From the NCBI GenBank assembly GCA_008360975.2, contig CM039211.1, forward strand, positions 45,407,031 through 45,471,030: 64,000 bases of DNA, read 5' to 3'. A program made the position numbers and the translations under genes. This document shows, piece by piece, positions 41,256 to 53,000 of the stretch. The notes beneath the pieces were generated by a model that did not search any database, was not told the DNA's origin, and saw only the letters and a list, made by a program, of their open reading frames with translations. Position 1 is the first letter of the stretch. Each line of letters begins with the position of its first letter. Source of the stretch: Lichenostomus cassidix (taxonomy: Eukaryota > Chordata > Aves > Passeriformes > Meliphagidae).

Positions 41256-42958
41256 CACAGATACTTGTGATAGCTTCTGTTTCTTATCATTTTTAAAGCT
41301 TTATTGCAAGGATGCCTGTTCCATACTGTTTACCTTTCATACACATGTATATGGTACTTTCCAGCCCAAGTTCAATTTTGATAGTTCTATGTCATTAATT
41401 TACATTTATAGCTGCTGCCAAGAATCGTGGTGTCCAGTAGCAAAAAGTATGTTATTGTGTTTCTCCTGGTTTCCTATCAGAAGAAATTACAGAATTTGTC
41501 ATATAAAGAATTCTGTAGTAACTGGTTGTTTATCACCTTAGCATTAATCCACACTTATTTAATTAAAGCTGGAAATATTAATACTAGTAAACGATTTTTA
41601 ATATTGTTGAAAGCTCGATGTTTAGAAATATGGGAAATGTTTTTGATGTATTTTTTGAGGTTGTTGGGCTTTGTGTTTGGTTGATTTTGAATAATAATAT
41701 CATGAAAAGATTCTGTGGTTTTTTTCTGAGATTCATGGAATCAGTTTGAAGTGGCAGTGGGTAGAATATTTGCTTCAAAATGGCACAGAACTCATATATT
41801 TATGGATCCTTCCTATATCATAAATGAATTAGCAGAATCATTTTATTACTATACCAGGAGCATGGTTCTTCCTTCTGGTGTCATTGCTAGGAATTTATTA
41901 TTAATTCAGAAGTTATCAAAAACAATTCTTATATGACCACATTTTGTTAGGGAAAATGGGAAAAATAATTTGCATAATATGCCTAACAAGATAAGTAGTT
42001 GGCAAACAGTGAGTTCAAACATAAAAAACTCCATCTTTCCTAGATTTAAAAATAATCAAAGTTTGCATCCAGTTCTTAAATTTGGATCTTGTGAAATAAG
42101 GAGTGAAAAGAGAAGAGAATAAAATGTTTATTTTATCCTTCAATAAAATATTATGTCTGTATCTAAGAAAGTCTGTCACTTCTGTAAGGGCCACCTATTG
42201 CCCAGCCCATTCCATGAGAGCAAGGACAGAATCATTCAGTGGTATTGTTTGTTCTTGCTCTGTGGTAAAGGAACACTTTGGGAAAATTTGCTTAGGTGTA
42301 AACAGACCTTTTGTTCTGCCTCAGATGAGAAGACAGTAAAAAGTGGCAGGGGTGTTAGCAATTCCCTAAAGTTTGCAACCTAGAGAAAGAAATGGAAGTG
42401 TTTTCTTTGCAACCCTTCTTATACCTGAGCATGTTTTACAAAATACCCACCAAACTTGAACAAGCATTGCAAGCTTCTGAGATGTAACACTCAATCTTGC
42501 TATCTACATACTCAGAAGAAACAAAGCAGAAATCGCATGGAGAGTTCAAAGTTATCAACAGTGGGACAAATACAAGTGCCAAATTGTATAATACTGTGTT
42601 GTGCCAAAAGCGTAGAGACTGACACTACCTGAGTACTAACCATCCAGAATCAAAATGGATATAAAAGTGCTAAGCAAAAGTTAGGGAGAACATAAAGGAC
42701 ACATCTTTTTTTTTTCCTTGTATTTTCATTTTCAGCATGGTCTGCCATTGAGATAAAATACATTTGCTGCTAAGGAAGGCAAGGAGAGTGTGAATTATGA
42801 AACAGATAAGAGGCTACAAAATCAAAGAATCGCAAATCAAAGAGCTGCCAAATAGCAAGCAGCTTCCCCTGAGAGCAAGAATTACAATCGAGTTCAGTTT
42901 GTGTCTTTGGTACAGAAAGATGTTGTGCTTGGGAAAAAGGTGAATATTTTTCTCTAAC

Positions 42959-42986
42959 AGTTTTTTGGTTTTTTTTTTTTTTTTTC
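42959..42986 (+). repeat. Poly(T) tract
   Basis: A run of about 18 T preceded by GTTTTTTGG. No adjacent element that would make this a retrotransposon tail was recognised. Confidence 0.8.
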
Positions 42987-43714
42987 AGAAATGGTGGGAA
43001 TTAGTTTTATTTTTATGGTGATTTCTTCAGATGTGAAGGGAATAAAACTGACAGGACTTTTTGCCCTCCTTAAGGCTTTTGAACAAGTACGAACTACTCC
43101 ATAGCAAGTTGAATACATATAATACAAAAAAAATCCTGAAATACCTGAGTGTACTACCAGTCAAATCAACATTTTGCTGTCTAAAAATTTCCAGTTGTAG
43201 TCATCGATTTCTTAAAATTTAACAAAGTTTTCATGTCTTCATAAGTAACTCAGACATAAAATTAATTCATCCAAATGTTATATTCACAAGGCTACATGAG
43301 CATATAATTTTCAATGTTATGGATTTGATTTTTTATTTGGAAGCTAAGATGGTGTGTTAAGGAAGATATCCATATCATGGGTTTGAAATGGTACTTATTT
43401 AATGCTTTATTTTTTTTCTTTAGTATTACCATATAGTAGTACCTTGTGGTGTACACAGTCATGGCTAGAGTTTAGCTTTTAATTATAGAAAAGCAGACTC
43501 TTACTGAGATTTGAGAATGTACTGCATTCCGCTAAAGAGATCCAAAAACCTATTGGTCAAGGCTACCCCATCTACTAAGATAAAAAAGGGTCTTGTATCA
43601 ATGCCTTTCTCAACCTAGAAATGAAACTTGACATATTTTTAGTATAGGCAGAACTATAAAAGTGGATTTTTATTGGAGCTCAAGGGACATTTATGGAAGA
43701 ATATCCACAAAAAC

Positions 43715-44010
43715 CCACCTCACCGGGGTGAATACAGTTTTATGTGTTTTAGGTAATTAGCATTATTGATAAAAACTACCAATTAGGAGGACAAGTAGTG
43801 ATGCAATTCCCCTGAGGTCAAGCCCCTTCTCTGGAGGCTCCACCCCTTAGTACCAGCTGTACCTTGTTTATGAAAATGTGTCTTGAAGATCCCGTTCTCA
43901 ACCTTGGTTCCCAGGAAGAACCAACATAGTACAGGGGCCTCACACCCCCCAGGGCTTGGAGCCCTGGAATTTGTTTTATCTTCCTGCCTAGGGAAAGGGC
44001 ATGCAAAACT
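43715..44010. other. G+C-elevated patch, possible degraded repeat
   Basis: This patch has clearly more G+C than its surroundings, with phrases such as CCCCTGAGGTCAAGCCCC and a small 8-bp hairpin (CCAGGGCT / AGCCCTGG, 43949-43967). It resembles a decayed LTR in texture, but I could not find paired termini, a target duplication or a poly(A) signal, so the identity is open. Confidence 0.25.
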
Positions 44011-47000
44011 ACTGGGAAAACTAGCTACGAATGCAGTAATAAGCTACAGAGCTCCAAATATATGTGTAAGGAATACAGAGGATATATAAAAGAAAAAAAG
44101 TTAAAAATCCAATAGGCATCAGTATGAGTGTTCTGTCAGTTCCTCTGGACCACATGACCTGTAATTTTTTATGCAATCCTGCAGCAATCTTATGTATTGG
44201 ATTGTACTATGTCAATCAGTTTTCATCATCCAACATAGTTCAAGTCCCTCAGGGTTTATTGGCTTCCTTTTTTAATCTCCTGTCTTTGTTTTCCAGTTAC
44301 ACTTCATTTGTCTGTCTTAGACAAGACAATTATATTCCACATTAGGTTACATTCTGCTACCAATTTGTCTTCCTTGATACATCTGTATCTCCTCATTCTT
44401 AGAATTCTTCGCCATTTCTTTTTCCAAATCAAAATATTTCCCTGAAGTAAGGAAAATCAGCCACTAACAAGGTTAACCAGCTTTATGCTATATTTCATTG
44501 CTCTCCTACCATGACCAAGAAAAAGTACTCAAAAAGTGCTAGATTTTGTCCACTTCTTTTTAAATATTTGTCATGTCCATTTCTTCCATAGTGTCTCTGG
44601 ACAAATTGGATTTTGGTAAAAAATATGTAATAAGTGCACATGGATCACCTTATTGCAAAGGTTTGGTAAGGGATTAGAATAATACTGGTTCTAGTTTAAA
44701 CTGAGATGGTAAAGATTCAGTTTGATAAAGTCAGTTTGATGATTTACTGAAAGAAAAAACTCTGCAATTTGCCAACTTTGATGCATAAGGACCATGTTCA
44801 CAAAAAACTCTTTTTCAGTAATTGACTGGTGTTAATTTTCTCTGTCATAAAATATTTTTATGCTAAAATTCTGCCCAGCAGTAAAGCTTCTTCTTGACAG
44901 ATTTACTGAGAAACTAGATTTGTCCTTTGATGACAAGTATTGATCTCTCTTCTTTCCAGTCATACTTTTTTTCAAAATTATCTTCATTTAAAACCTGATT
45001 GTTGTCAGGTGACAGGTGAGGATAAGGAATAGCAGAGGAGCAAAGCATGAGTGTGACTTGCTAGGAATGTTACAAATACATGAATAAACATGTATATGAT
45101 TAGATATATAATATACGTAGTATTTGTACATTATATAGCATGGTAGATATAAGTGCATGTCAAATCATAGTAATTGTGTGCATACATACAGATACACAAT
45201 ATTCATAAATAACAAATATAAAATTGACTGGGCTTGTTTTGTCATCACTGAAATGTAATTTAACATTATTCTTCTCAATATTAACCTAGTCTAGGTTATT
45301 TGTCTCAGAAATTCAGTAGTTTCACAAACCCAGCCCTTCTTTTGCAAATCAACTCAATAGTTCAATCTATGAAATGCATTCCTTTTGTTCCGTATAGCAT
45401 TATATACTGTTAGTTCTGTGGTTCATTCACATATGAAGAGTCTTGGTGGTCCTCATGACTTGCTGGGTCTTTCATATTTCAGAGAAAACTGTATGAAACG
45501 TTGCTGCTAAACTTTAAAACCTGAATGTGGTATCAGCATCAACTGACTCAGAATCTGTTTTGAGGAAAAGATGCCCCTTGAGCTGTTAGAAGGATATTAT
45601 TCTGATGAAAACAGTTGCTAGTTGCTCTTTAGTTCTTGAGTTATCTCTCAAGACAAGAATCCCAGAAGCTTAATGTGGATCAATTTACATTTGAATAAGT
45701 CAGCATGCTCTGGTAGAATTAAAGACCATTAGTGGAAAATGTGCAAACATGTAAATATATTTATAAATGTGGCCTCCTGGGCTCACCTGGGACACACAGG
45801 ACAAGTCTGCTCTGACTCTGGGTGTACACTTGGGGATCTTGTACTGTGTCCTGCCCTCACCTCTGCTACCTACATTGCTCACCCACTTCTCTGTGTCTTT
45901 GGAAATTATCCTTTATCCAAGCAGCCTGACAATAGAGATGTTGTCACTTTGGAGAACAGCAGTGTCGTTAAAAACAAACTAACAAAAACTCAGACAAACA
46001 AAGATAAACAAAAAAGCCCTGAATACAATTTATTGATATCTATTTTGTTTCTTCTGTAGCCTGTATGCCTTGAATTTGCTCTGTGTCCCAGGTGAAGCCA
46101 TTCCTTATGCCTTTATCTCACCAATGGTATCCTGACACCTTACCACAATGCTTGTAATGCTAATCCTTCAGGAGTCAGTTGCTCTCTGAATTCCTTCCAA
46201 CCCACGTTCTCAAGCAGTCACTGTGCCTTTCATCCTCTATTACCTTAAGTCCCACTTGACCTCCTCTCACTTTTCAATCTGCTGCTACGTTGTGATTGCA
46301 ACTCTCTCAGGTACCATCAGTCTGAAATACCTACTAAATATCTCTTTTAACCATCCTCTGTAGTCTTGTTGATCCTCACAGGTAAATCTCTTACCTTCCT
46401 AGGAAAAGAAAATGCCTTTCCTTAGCTCCTGCTGAATTGTGACTCTTATAAAGGTCTTGCTTTATGGATTCCCTTCCCCCACCTCCCTTTTGCCTCCATC
46501 ACCTTTTATAATTGATTCTTTAACAGCTTCCATGTCTTCAATTTCCATTTAATTGTAATAATGTGTGATTAAAATGTTAGATCAGATTATGCCATCCAGT
46601 TTAATCAATGATGAACTTAAAATTCAATTAAAAGATCAGTTTAAAATGTATTTTGTTGGAATGCCAGCTACCAAAACAAGGGTTTTAACTAATGAGAGAT
46701 GCTGATTAGATAATATTTTGACTACCAAAATGTTCCCAAGTTTTGTGTTCAACGAAAGACCATCTGTGAACCTGTACCAATTACAACAGAATCAGTTATA
46801 GAAGTGAGTCCAATAAGTTTATATTCCTAAATAAAATCATTATTTAAAAAGTTACACTTTTTCATCCTTTTCAACAGTAAAATGTTGCATAAACACTGAC
46901 AGGTTCACACTTCAGCTATGCACAACCTGTTTCTATTTTTGTAAAACAATCAAAAATCCTTCTGTCAAAATAATTTACAAATGTGAGCATTTCTATTGAC

Positions 47001-48552
47001 TTCAGTAGAAATGCCTGCAAGACTATCAATCTGAAAGACTTTTAATTATTAAAGGCAAGTAAAAGTAAGAAAGAAAAATGACACCACAATACCTGCTTTT
47101 TCTTTTGGCAGAATTCACTACTGGTAGTTTTTTTATTTACCTGGGGAAATACCTCAGCCTCTGAAAATAATTGGAGATAAGTTAAATTATTATTGCATTA
47201 ACAAGTATATATGAAACTGGAAAAGATGTGAACATAAGACAAATCCTGGTTTGTTCTGAGTATATCCTAGTAACAGTAACGCATCTTTCACAGCCTCCTT
47301 TGAATTTTCCTTTGAATTTTCCTAAGTAATTCAACTCCATCCATACAAACTGGGAAGCTGATTTTATCCAGCATTAATACAAAATAAAACCAAACAAAAA
47401 TAACAAAACAATTATCCACTTTACCTTTAAGTTTATTCTTATTTTTTTAATTTAAAAATGAAAATAATTGGTTATGAGTCACTTCATAGTGCCATTCAAG
47501 TCTGATTTTATTTGGTGCCTGTACTTTGGAAGATGGGTTTCACACAAAGCAGAAATAACTGCTTTTTTTAGTCATGAAACAAATTCTAGGAATTGCTAGA
47601 ACAACAGAAACCAAAGTAGAATTTCCCTCTGCTGTGTTTGGCAGTGCAAACCACAGACTAGAAATCTGGTATGGGTTAAACTAGATAGAGTTCTTTTCCA
47701 CTTCAGTAAAAGAAGAGAGCTAACTTAATTTGTCTTACTGAAACAGAAATTCCATCTGAACAAAAATTTCTAGACTTCTAACTACTTTTAAACCACTGGA
47801 CTCTTTGGTTTAAAATTAGTACATAGGTATATTAATAAAAAAATTAGAAAATATATAAAAAATTATATAAAAAAAAAATTATTCATAGGTGAAGTAACAT
47901 ATATCACAATGACTGAAGAACTGGTATTCTGCAGGAGGGTAATTTTCTTTTTTACACACTAATGGCAACCCAGTTCAGAGCTTGTACCTGATCAGTTCAT
48001 TGTATAATATAAACTTGTCATCTTTTTCAGAGATAAATTTGTATAAGACTTTTAAAGTAGTTTATTGAAAACACAGTTTATATAGAATATCTTTACATAT
48101 GTTTGAACTGCAGATAAAAAAGATACATAGAAGAAGGAAATTAGTTGCCGTTTGTTATGAAGATTTGTTTAAACTTTTTCAGCCGTTTCAGAGATCTTAT
48201 TTTACATTTTATCTCAGAGCAGTTATTTGACTTCTACTTTAAAGGAGCTGGGAAATTCACTCTTGTGTCCAGTTGTTCTCTGAAGTGTGGGCCTTTAAAT
48301 TTACCACTGTTCTAGAATTTAAGTTATTAAGAAGTTAATAGAAATTTAAAAAAAAAAAACCAAAACATTTACCCGTACTGTAAGAAAACCTGGCAGACCT
48401 ACCCGTTACTGTGCTGTGGAACAGGGTATTTTCTGTTCTACAATGAAACAAGAGCACTTCTAAAAATACTTTATAATAAGTAACAATTATCACAGTGAGT
48501 ATTCCAAGTCTGAGAGATACCTGCAAAGTTTCTTTCTTGTAACCACAATGCC

Positions 48553-48580
48553 ACTAACTTCTAGGGTAATAGAAGTTAGT
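48553..48580. repeat. Perfect 11-bp inverted repeat with 6-nt loop
   Basis: ACTAACTTCTA at 48553-48563 and its exact reverse complement at 48570-48580 flank the loop GGGTAA. It has the same stem and loop size as the hairpin at 18380. Confidence 0.7.
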
Positions 48581-50462
48581 TATGTGTAGTGTAATGTTAC
48601 AGTTGTCACCTATGAACTAGTAAGCTAAAGATGAATAATTTATACTAGGCAATAGTAGCCATTTTTCTCCAACAGATATATACTGCAACTATCGAGTAAA
48701 AGGTCAAGTAAGTGCTCTAGTGTTCTTTTATAACGGAGACAAAAACCTTCACATTTTTTCAACAAAATCCATATTAAATGTACTGAAAATAAACCTTGAC
48801 AAATTATTTGTAAAATTAATCAGATAGTCAGAAGAAAAGAAATGCCAGTCCAAGTGAGAAATCATGTTTTGTCTCGACTGGGACTGGGGTACAGTACAGC
48901 ATATAAAATATAAAATAGGTTGAGGTTCATGACAAATTTAGTTTACCACAAGAGCTAGTGAATCTTTCCCAGTGGAATGATTTTATGTGTGACTAGTACT
49001 TAATATGCATCTGGTTTAATCCTTATGAAACATTATTTTTGTTCCTTTAGTTAAATAACTTAGAAATCAGAGCACATTATCCTGTTGGAAAAGAAGGTTT
49101 CAGTGTTCCAAATAATATTATAATTCAACAATTTTCTGACTGGGAAATCCTAGACAAATGTATTATTAAATGTCTGTGTTCTTTTCTTCCTGCTAGAATG
49201 GACTTTTCTTTCACTCTTTTTTTTTTTTTTTCCCCTTTTTTAACTAGTTGTAAAGCATTGTAAAAAAATCCTATGACTCTTGATCATCTGTAGAAGTACG
49301 TGTCTGCAGTCTGGAAGTTCATGGCAAGTCTTTTAACAGGGATTAGGCATACCCATTTATGTATGTACTTGCATGTACTTGTCTGGTAAAAGTGGTTTCT
49401 TTGCATTTCAGAGATGGTCAGAAGAAACATTGGTTGAGTATAGAGGATTTTTCATTGCCAGACATCAAGAAACTCCGTACTCATTCAAACTCATTGCTGC
49501 TGATTTCAGTACACAGAATGCAGTTTATTAACCTCTGACTTAAATACATAAGAACCTGACATTTTGTACTGGATACACAGAGCTTCCATTCCTCTTATCA
49601 TGACAGAAGCCCAAAATAAAAAAATAAATCTTCAAAACTACTGCTGCAGAGGAGACTTTCATATTTTCAAAGGACACAGCAGCAAAGCTTTGCTAATGGA
49701 GTCCATTAATTTCCAAAATCCTTCATGTTAAACATGTGCACAAAGTGTTTAGGCACAACATTTTATCTGCTTCTGCACAGAGCATGTGGACATGTATTTT
49801 GTAGTCAGAATTTCATCAAAATTTTTAATGTACATATTTTCTCACCTGTTCCTAGACATTAATCTTCCCTCTGGGTTCCAGCAACATGACCTCGGCCAAG
49901 GCCTGCTGACATTTCATTTGAAAATAGTGTGGATAGAACACCTCTATCTGGTAGTCTCATAATTGTTATATTGACTTGGAAGAAATAATATTTAGGCTGT
50001 GATACACATTTTTTGCCTCAGAAAACCCATACTTCATGTCCACATTGTATCCAGACTGGACCTCATTGCAATAGTGTTGATTAGTTTTCATGGATATACA
50101 TAAAACTACCCATGGTATCTTGCTGCTGCTGAAGCAAGCCCTTAACTCCTAATCAAAATTCATATAGGGACTTATTAGGAAAAGAGTCGTGAGTTAGCCT
50201 AGAAAAGTCTTCAGAATGTGTGTCATCACTGCAAGAGCTGTCCAGCAGTTCTGGGATAAAGTTGCATGAGACAGAAATTCACAGCTTACCTTTTGAACAT
50301 ATATAGTGTAGAGTATCCCTTTTGAGCAGGTAGAAAAGCTTGATAAAGTTGCCTTTTAGGAAATTGCATTATCATTTCTTTTTACCCTTGGACTGTCTTG
50401 TTTTGTTGCTTTATGAGGAATGACAATATGAGTTTTAGTTTACATGGCTGATAGTTAAGGGG

Positions 50463-50487
50463 TAATTATTTAATTACATTAATTAGA
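50463..50487. promoter_or_regulatory. Cluster of three homeodomain core sites
   Basis: TAATTA, TTAATTA and TTAATTA occur within about 25 bases. Such cores bind many Antennapedia/LIM-class homeodomain proteins, but in A+T-rich DNA they can arise by chance. Confidence 0.2.
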
Positions 50488-51886
50488 GTCTTCTTAAAAT
50501 CTCATCCCTTATTAAGCCTGTCACCTTCCCCAGAAAAGAAATTTTCCTCATAAATCAATTCTGCATACCTTGTGGCAATGCTTATTGTCTGAAAGACAGA
50601 TGATCTTATAGTTAAAGGAATCACATTTTTGTAGAATAATTAATGATATAGCTATTCAGTAGTTCCTCTTAGTGCTTTCACAGTGCTTGCTGACTTTGAA
50701 GTAAGAGGTTATTTTTAAACTGAAAATCTGTTTTTCTGGAGCAATATTAAAAAAGAACAAAGAAATCTGGTGTATGTTAGCATTAACCTGGTTTACCTGC
50801 AAACTCTGTTAGACGATAGATATTCTGTGTAGGAATGACCTTGATTTTTATCTATCACACAGTTTACTTCCTGTTATACCAAATTACAAGTGTTATAGTA
50901 CTGTGATCAGATATTTTCTGTGTTTCCTTAGATATTCTTTAGTTATATTATTAAAAATTTATTAAGAACCAACATAGAATAAAACAGTTGGAACTTAGGA
51001 AGAGTCTTAAATATGTGCTGCTTTCTTGCTTATTATACCATATTCTATAAGAATAGCAATTGGTCACTCTTAGACTTTGAGTAGGAATTTCAAAATCCAG
51101 TTTGTATACATAAATTAAAATAGAGAATCATAATATTAAAATTTAAATTGCTTTGTTAAGTACACAGAAATTGTCACTAAAATGCTATAATGGCACTTTG
51201 CACAATTAAGCATAAACTCATGCATTAACTAACCATGTAGTTGATTTTTTTATCAATGACAGTTAGAAAGCAAAGGAAAAAGTAAATGAAATTTTGAGAT
51301 AACCTCATCCCTCTTCAAAATAAAATGCCACACTTTCCAGAACTAACCTAGCTAGATTCCTTAACTGCTGAGGTGTTTCAGAAGTCAAGTTTTCTAGGCA
51401 TACAAATTCTTTAAAATACCTTATTCTCTTCAGCAGCATTTTCTCTGCTTATTTTTATCTATCTCAATTTCATGGGATTTTTACTCTTTTTTTTTCTCTA
51501 TCTACATTATTAATACTTTCTGTGTGCAAGTAGGAATCTTCTTATTTTTCAAAGTTCTATTAGTATTTTCCTGATTTGACCTGACTCAAGCACAGAAAAC
51601 ACTATTTATGCATTAACCCAGAAAGGAAAGTTGAAAGTCCTCTGAGTGGATTACAGACTGGTCACACACACACATTAGTCAGAAATATTAGTGCTAGAGA
51701 GGACATAATTCCACATTTCCTCTATTGTCTTTGTATGTCATTAATGACAGTGAATGGTTAGGATCTCCTTTCAACTCTTACCTACTCAAGATACTAAGTG
51801 GAAACCATGGATGGGTTGGCCATTTATAATTTGTTCTAGGTAACAGCTGAGGTGCGGATTGACTCCAAAACTCAAATAGTTATGAA

Positions 51887-51892
51887 GTAGGT
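51887..51892. repeat. Target-site duplication, left copy (GTAGGT)
   Basis: GTAGGT is identical to 52393-52398 and directly flanks the inner LTR. Six bases is the duplication length typical of class II (ERVK/alpha/betaretrovirus-like) elements. Confidence 0.9.
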
Positions 51893-52392
51893 TGCTGCTT
51901 TGCCCTCCGAAAAGCGGATGAACGCCGAAAAGCAGCAACGAAAGGCGATCGGTCGTGCTGAACACGGTCCGGATGTGCAGCGGCACACGGGTGGGTGGTG
52001 CGCCCAGGGGGATGGTAACGCCTTAGGAAAGCAGTAGAAATGAAGGAGGCGCAGGCTCTTGCGTTTAGGATTCCAGCAGGTTTATTGTAGGATCGTAGGG
52101 AAGGCAAGCAGGGTGGAGAACAGGGGTCGGTAGCGAGGCAGCGGGAATCTGGAACACAAAACCCCTGAACAAAAGGCTGCACAGTGGGGGGGGAGACAGG
52201 GCGTGTCCAGCCCTGAATGACCAATCAGGGAAGGTCCAAGGGGGAAGGACAGGGTTACAAACCAGTGACCATACTGCAAGGGAGGATACAAAGCTTTAAA
52301 CCAATGAAATGTTTTGCTGGGGGAACATTCTGGAACATAAATCATAAATTGGACAAAAGCAGGGAATTATACGGGGCCAATCCACTGCAACA
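51893..52392 (-). mobile_element. Solo LTR, ERVK-like, 500 bp, young-looking
   Basis: The minus strand starts TGTTGCAGTGG and ends AAAGCAGCA, giving the canonical TG...CA ends with a short imperfect inverted repeat (TGTTGC / TGCTGC). It is flanked by a perfect 6-bp duplication, GTAGGT. An AATAAA poly(A) signal on the minus strand is at 52081-52086. Three ATTGG boxes in LTR sense lie at 52221, 52311 and 52377. No internal retroviral sequence is present, so recombination between two LTRs has left a solo copy. The part at 51900-52010 is dense in CpG, unlike the rest of the window, which argues for recent insertion before methylation-driven decay. Confidence 0.9.
52081..52086 (-). terminator. Poly(A) signal of the solo LTR
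   Basis: AATAAA on the minus strand marks the R region of the inner LTR. About 190 bases of R/U5 follow to the LTR end. Confidence 0.7.
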
Positions 52393-52398
52393 GTAGGT
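52393..52398. repeat. Target-site duplication, right copy (GTAGGT)
   Basis: Identical to 51887-51892. Removing one copy together with the LTR rejoins the outer LTR sequence GCTTACCTAC with TTCATAA. Confidence 0.9.
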
Positions 52399-52403
52399 AA
52401 GCG

Positions 52404-52409
52404 TTTATT
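52404..52409 (-). terminator. Poly(A) signal of the outer LTR
   Basis: AATAAA on the minus strand within CTGGAATAAACGC, about 170 bases downstream of the TATA-like box at 52577. Confidence 0.65.
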
Positions 52410-52576
52410 CCAGCTGGGGTGCATGGGGGGTAGCCCCTCCAAAGGCATGCACACCATCAGCAGCACTTCACTTGGTTTATATTAGGTTACAGGTTACATG
52501 TGCATAAAGTTCAACAAAGCCCCTATACATATTCATTACCTATCCCCACTCCGTATCATAATGAGTTCAAAGCTCA

Positions 52577-52584
52577 TTTAAATA
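52577..52584 (-). promoter_or_regulatory. TATA-like box of the outer LTR
   Basis: TATTTAAA on the minus strand. Its distance to the poly(A) signal fits a retroviral LTR promoter. Confidence 0.5.
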
Positions 52585-52823
52585 TGCTCGTGCAAGCGCA
52601 GTGTCATGGATTAATTGTGGGTGAGGGTCCTGAATGATTAATGAGGGGAGAAGTCAATAGTCTTCCTCAGGATGAACTCTTCACCGTTCCCTTGAGTGTG
52701 CTCCCTTGGTTCTTGGTCCAAGTCCAAGCCTTAGAACTAACTTGTACCAGGTCTGGGGTCCAAGAGCAGGATGTTCGGTCACACTCAGTGGTTTTTATCA
52801 ATAGTCCCATGTTCTACTTTGCA

Positions 52824-52835
52824 TCCTCCCCTTCT
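52824..52835 (-). other. Polypurine tract of the older ERV
   Basis: The minus strand reads AGAAGGGGAGGA immediately before the LTR start TGCAAAG. A purine run abutting TG is the plus-strand primer site of retroviruses, and it fixes the LTR boundary and orientation. Confidence 0.7.
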
Positions 52836-53000
52836 GCTTGACAAGTGCAAAAACCGTTAAGCAGGCGATATATTGTTTCAGCAAGTAGCCTCTAGTAAAT
52901 CATTACCCAACCTCTGGCCTCCTAAATTTGTTCCAAAAGATATTTATTCAGACTCTAGCCCCCCCTAAATTAGTAACTTCTGCCCCCCTAAATCACTGCT
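52836..53000 (-). mobile_element. 3' internal remnant of the older ERV
   Basis: Sequence upstream of the polypurine tract in the minus-strand sense. No coding frame is preserved. It includes a three-copy purine-rich repeat (52912-52993). The boundary with host DNA is not visible; the repeat-like character fades after about 53000 and may continue to about 53170. Confidence 0.5.
52912..52993 (-). repeat. Three-copy C-rich (minus G-rich) repeat
   Basis: On the + strand, CTCTGGCCTCCTAAAT (52912), CTCTAGCCCCCCCTAAAT (52953) and CTTCTGCCCCCCTAAAT (52977) share one pattern. In ERV sense each is an ATTTAGGGGGG-like purine run, resembling extra polypurine tracts near the 3' end. Confidence 0.75.

Larger units (their letters stand above)
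34041..51852. other. A+T-rich non-coding DNA, no gene seen
   Basis: About 17.8 kb without a recognised gene or mobile element. Low-complexity tracts occur at 34939-34979, 36839-36873 and 42959-42986. Two CTCF-like motifs lie at 37044 and 41239. A more G+C-rich, possibly repeat-derived patch is at 43715-44010, and a pyrimidine-rich patch lies at about 46060-46510. Open frames are about 106 codons or less with no family motif. Confidence 0.55.
51853..52823 (-). mobile_element. Older ERV LTR (class II-like), split by a nested LTR
   Basis: Read on the minus strand, this LTR starts TGCAAAGTAG at 52823, directly after a polypurine tract (52824-52835), and ends AATCCGCA at 51853. It has a TATA-like TATTTAAA (52577-52584) and an AATAAA poly(A) signal (52404-52409) about 170 bases downstream, giving U3-R-U5 order. 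The U5 is interrupted just after AATAAACGCTT by the solo LTR at 51893-52392. Subtracting that insert and one target copy (506 bp) leaves about 465 bp, a usual LTR length. Because internal sequence continues on the right, this appears to be the 3' LTR of a truncated provirus, so no target duplication can be checked. The family is inferred from structure. Confidence 0.75.

Noticed and set aside
51786..52345. Overlapping minus-strand frames of 66-114 codons
   Set aside because: They fall in LTR sequence, which is non-coding in these elements; the composition follows the G+C-rich U3/R/U5.
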